From assembly GCA_050748485.1 (NCBI GenBank), contig JBOGPP010000110.1:1-5648 (forward strand): 5,648 bases of DNA. The letters run 5' to 3'. Both the position numbers and the translations under genes were made by a program. Positions 4,523 through 5,648 of this stretch are shown here, in pieces. The notes beneath the pieces were generated by a model that was not told where the DNA came from, made no database searches, and worked only from the letters and a program-made list of their open reading frames with translations. Source of the DNA: TH5896 sp050748485. GTDB taxonomy: Archaea; Thermoproteota; Nitrososphaeria; Nitrososphaerales; Nitrososphaeraceae. The number at the start of each line of letters is the position of its first letter. Positions within the stretch are counted from its first letter, which is position 1.

Positions 4523-5648
4523 TTTGTTATTATCACCTGCCTTTTGTTCCTATTTTTTTGGCTGCTTTTACTGGGTGACAAGGGTGACAGTGGTGACGGT
4601 CTTTGGCGATAGGCAGACTTATTTTCAATATTATTTTTATTACTTTCTGACTGTTTTTGTTTTTGATTTCTTCGTAATTTTCCTTGTTTAGATTTTGAAG
4701 AAAAACCGAGCCTATCTCTAGAGACCGTCACCCTTGTCACCCTCGTCACCTGCTTATTTTTTGATTTAATTTTTGATTTCCTTACAGCTGCTGCTGTTGT
4801 GGTAGTAATGGTGTTCTTAGTACTATCATTGTTACCAATGGACCTTATTTTAATTTCGATTGGTGCTTCGTATATCTTTGATAGTTTATCCAAATTCCTC
4901 GAATCGAACTTTAGATATCTTTCACCTTTTTTTGGTCCCTTGCTATGTCTTACTTTCTCTGCACCAAAGATTTCTTGCAGCACCTTAGTTACATTGCCTT
5001 GATAGATAGTACCAAAATCCTCGCATTCAAAAGACATTGATTTACCTAGAATATCCCGACCTTGCAGTTGGTCTTTAAGACTAGTCCATATTAGCAGAGA
5101 TTTTAATTCTATAGTTTTCTCTCTTTTGATTAGTTCTGTCACAACTTTGTATAGAGCCGCATGAAATGTGTTTGAGCGCCTTTCCCTGTAATCAGACAGG
5201 GCCTTATTAATTCCTAACTTCAATTCTCTCAATGCTTTGTGCGACTTTTGAAATACTCTAAATGTGGGTTTAAATAATTGTTTCTCTCTATCCTTGATAT
5301 TAAGTTCCACATTTGGTATTTCATCGAAGTAGTGTAGTAGTCTATAGATTAACAACAGGTTCCTTAATTCAAATAGATCATTTAGTAAATGCTGAAGATT
5401 TCTATCCCCACCAGGTTCAATCACTTCGGCAATATCATATCTCGGACTGCCGTAAGTACATTTGAAAGTTATGCAGCGTTGCCTGAACCCTTTAGCTTTT
5501 CTAACATCTGGTAGCTCTTCGGCAGCGTATGCTTTAAAACAGAATGTTTTGTATCTTAATTGTTTCCTACCAAAACTGATATCCGTTCTAAATACATGAA
5601 CATTCGTAGTAGCCCCATCTTTGTAAATCCCCATTTTTGTTCGGTCTT
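4519..5648 (-). CDS. P-loop replicative helicase/ATPase, C-terminal part (5'-truncated at window edge)
   Basis: This is probably the helicase of the element's replication module. The frame is open to the window edge: codons D-R-T-K precede the ATG at 5634, so that ATG is probably internal. Residues below are counted from it. Residues 4-56 (YKDGA, VFRTD, then FKAYAAEELPD and KGFRQRC) match the post-Walker-B part of AAA+/DUF3631-like ATPases, where a 'GhrrGa..vR' strand is followed by 'kaiA..LPd...dR' and the last arginine is finger-like. Walker A and B would lie off the window. Residues about 80-180 are helical. Residues about 185-260 look like a winged helix (MSFECEDFGTI, KVLQEIFGAEKV). The tail, about 262-371, is basic, low-complexity and probably disordered, with TTTTAAA, VTRVTRVTV and SPLSPLSP repeats encoded by an inverted DNA repeat. 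The TGA stop overlaps the polymerase ATG. The family call is from motif recall, and helicase activity is inferred. Confidence 0.72.
   Translation of the reverse strand, partial: DRTKMGIYKDGATTNVHVFRTDISFGRKQLRYKTFCFKAYAAEELPDVRKAKGFRQRCITFKCTYGSPRYDIAEVIEPGGDRNLQHLLNDLFELRNLLLIYRLLHYFDEIPNVELNIKDREKQLFKPTFRVFQKSHKALRELKLGINKALSDYRERRSNTFHAALYKVVTELIKREKTIELKSLLIWTSLKDQLQGRDILGKSMSFECEDFGTIYQGNVTKVLQEIFGAEKVRHSKGPKKGERYLKFDSRNLDKLSKIYEAPIEIKIRSIGNNDSTKNTITTTTAAAVRKSKIKSKNKQVTRVTRVTVSRDRLGFSSKSKQGKLRRNQKQKQSESNKNNIENKSAYRQRPSPLSPLSPSKSSQKNRNKRQVIITK
4532..4538 (-). promoter_or_regulatory. Shine-Dalgarno of the polymerase gene
   Basis: The minus strand reads AGGTGAT, seven bases complementary to the usual archaeal and bacterial 16S 3' end, with 9 bases before the polymerase ATG at 4522. 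It lies inside the last codons of the helicase gene. It is the only strong ribosome site in the window, so the polymerase can be initiated independently as well as by the ATGA overlap. Confidence 0.75.
4571..4614 (+). repeat. Left arm of a 44-base imperfect inverted repeat with three GGTGAC iterons
   Basis: GGTGAC occurs at 4574, 4583 and 4592 on the plus strand, an exact 9-base period. It is followed by GGTCT and ends in GATAGGC. The arm matches the reverse complement of 4710-4753 at 35 of 44 positions, including an unbroken 11-mer GGTGACGGTCT. It is about 59% GC in an AT-rich setting. On the coding (minus) strand it encodes the SPLSPLSP tail of the helicase. Confidence 0.9.
4710..4753 (-). 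repeat. Right arm of the same inverted repeat
   Basis: GTCACC occurs on the plus strand at 4727, 4736 and 4745, again with a 9-base period, so the minus strand carries three GGTGAC units in the opposite orientation to the left arm. It is about 59% GC. On the minus strand it encodes VTRVTRVTV in the helicase tail. Mismatches with the left arm fall at both ends of single iterons and in the GGTCT-GATAGGC junction. Confidence 0.9.

Larger units (their letters stand above)
4571..4753. other. Candidate replication origin (iterons flanking an AT-rich core) inside the helicase gene
   Basis: Two GC-rich iteron arms enclose a 95-base spacer (4615-4709) in which I count 22 G or C (about 23%). The spacer is strongly T-rich on the plus strand. 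TTTTTGATTTC occurs inside it (4660-4670) and again outside the right arm (4770-4780). Inverted iteron clusters beside an easily melted AT-rich tract are typical of plasmid and phage origins, and origins inside replication genes are known. The layout is seen directly; origin function is inferred. The alternative is an mRNA hairpin that controls the polymerase, whose start is 48 bases beyond the left arm. Confidence 0.45.

Noticed and set aside
4571..4753. CRISPR array or transposon terminal repeats
   Set aside because: The units are 6 bases at a 9-base period with no spacers of equal size, and the repeat lies wholly inside a coding frame without a transposase nearby.
99..5648. Casposon
   Set aside because: PolB and HTH genes fit, but no Cas1 or terminal inverted repeats are in the window, so the label is not supported.

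Overview
This AT-rich window is a replication module that looks like part of an archaeal mobile genetic element (an integrated plasmid, provirus or similar). All five genes lie on the minus strand, so the transcription order runs from right to left. I favour a Thaumarchaeota (Nitrososphaerota) host. The short family B polymerase, the primase with a PriX-like C-terminus and the sigma-r4-like HTH protein all resemble gene types I associate with elements in ammonia-oxidising archaea. This rests on recalled protein style, not on a search, and I see no rRNA, tRNA or host gene that would fix the host. The standard genetic code fits: the stops are TGA, TGA, TGA, TAG and TAA.

Layout in transcription order. 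(1) 5648-4519: the C-terminal part of a P-loop (AAA+/DUF3631-like) helicase or ATPase. It is open at the right window edge, so its Walker A and B region lies outside. (2) 4522-2582: a compact family B DNA polymerase with intact exonuclease and polymerase motifs and a cysteine-rich insertion. Its ATG overlaps the previous stop as ATGA, and a good Shine-Dalgarno lies within the helicase gene end. (3) 2546-2043: a small basic protein, possibly an OB-fold single-strand DNA-binding protein. (4) 2046-898: an archaeo-eukaryotic primase (AEP) with a PriX-like helical C-terminus, again starting with an ATGA overlap. (5) 731 (or 842) to 99: a sigma-r4-like HTH protein, set apart by an AT-rich, palindrome-bearing gap that looks like its own promoter and operator. 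The last 98 bases at the left edge hold a small hairpin and possibly the first codons of another minus-strand gene.

Together, genes 1-4 would supply unwinding, priming, strand protection and proofreading synthesis: most of a fork for an element that replicates largely with its own proteins. Two pairs (1/2 and 3/4) are fused by 4-base overlaps, which suggests an operon with fixed protein ratios.

The most striking non-genic structure is inside the 3' end of the helicase gene. Two 44-base arms (4571-4614 and 4710-4753) form an inverted repeat with 35 of 44 positions matching. Each arm carries three GGTGAC hexamers at an exact 9-base period, and the arms flank a 95-base spacer with about 23% GC. 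This has the architecture of an iteron-type replication origin embedded in a replication gene. The same DNA is translated as VT(R)- and SP(L)-type tripeptide repeats. It is my main candidate for something undescribed.
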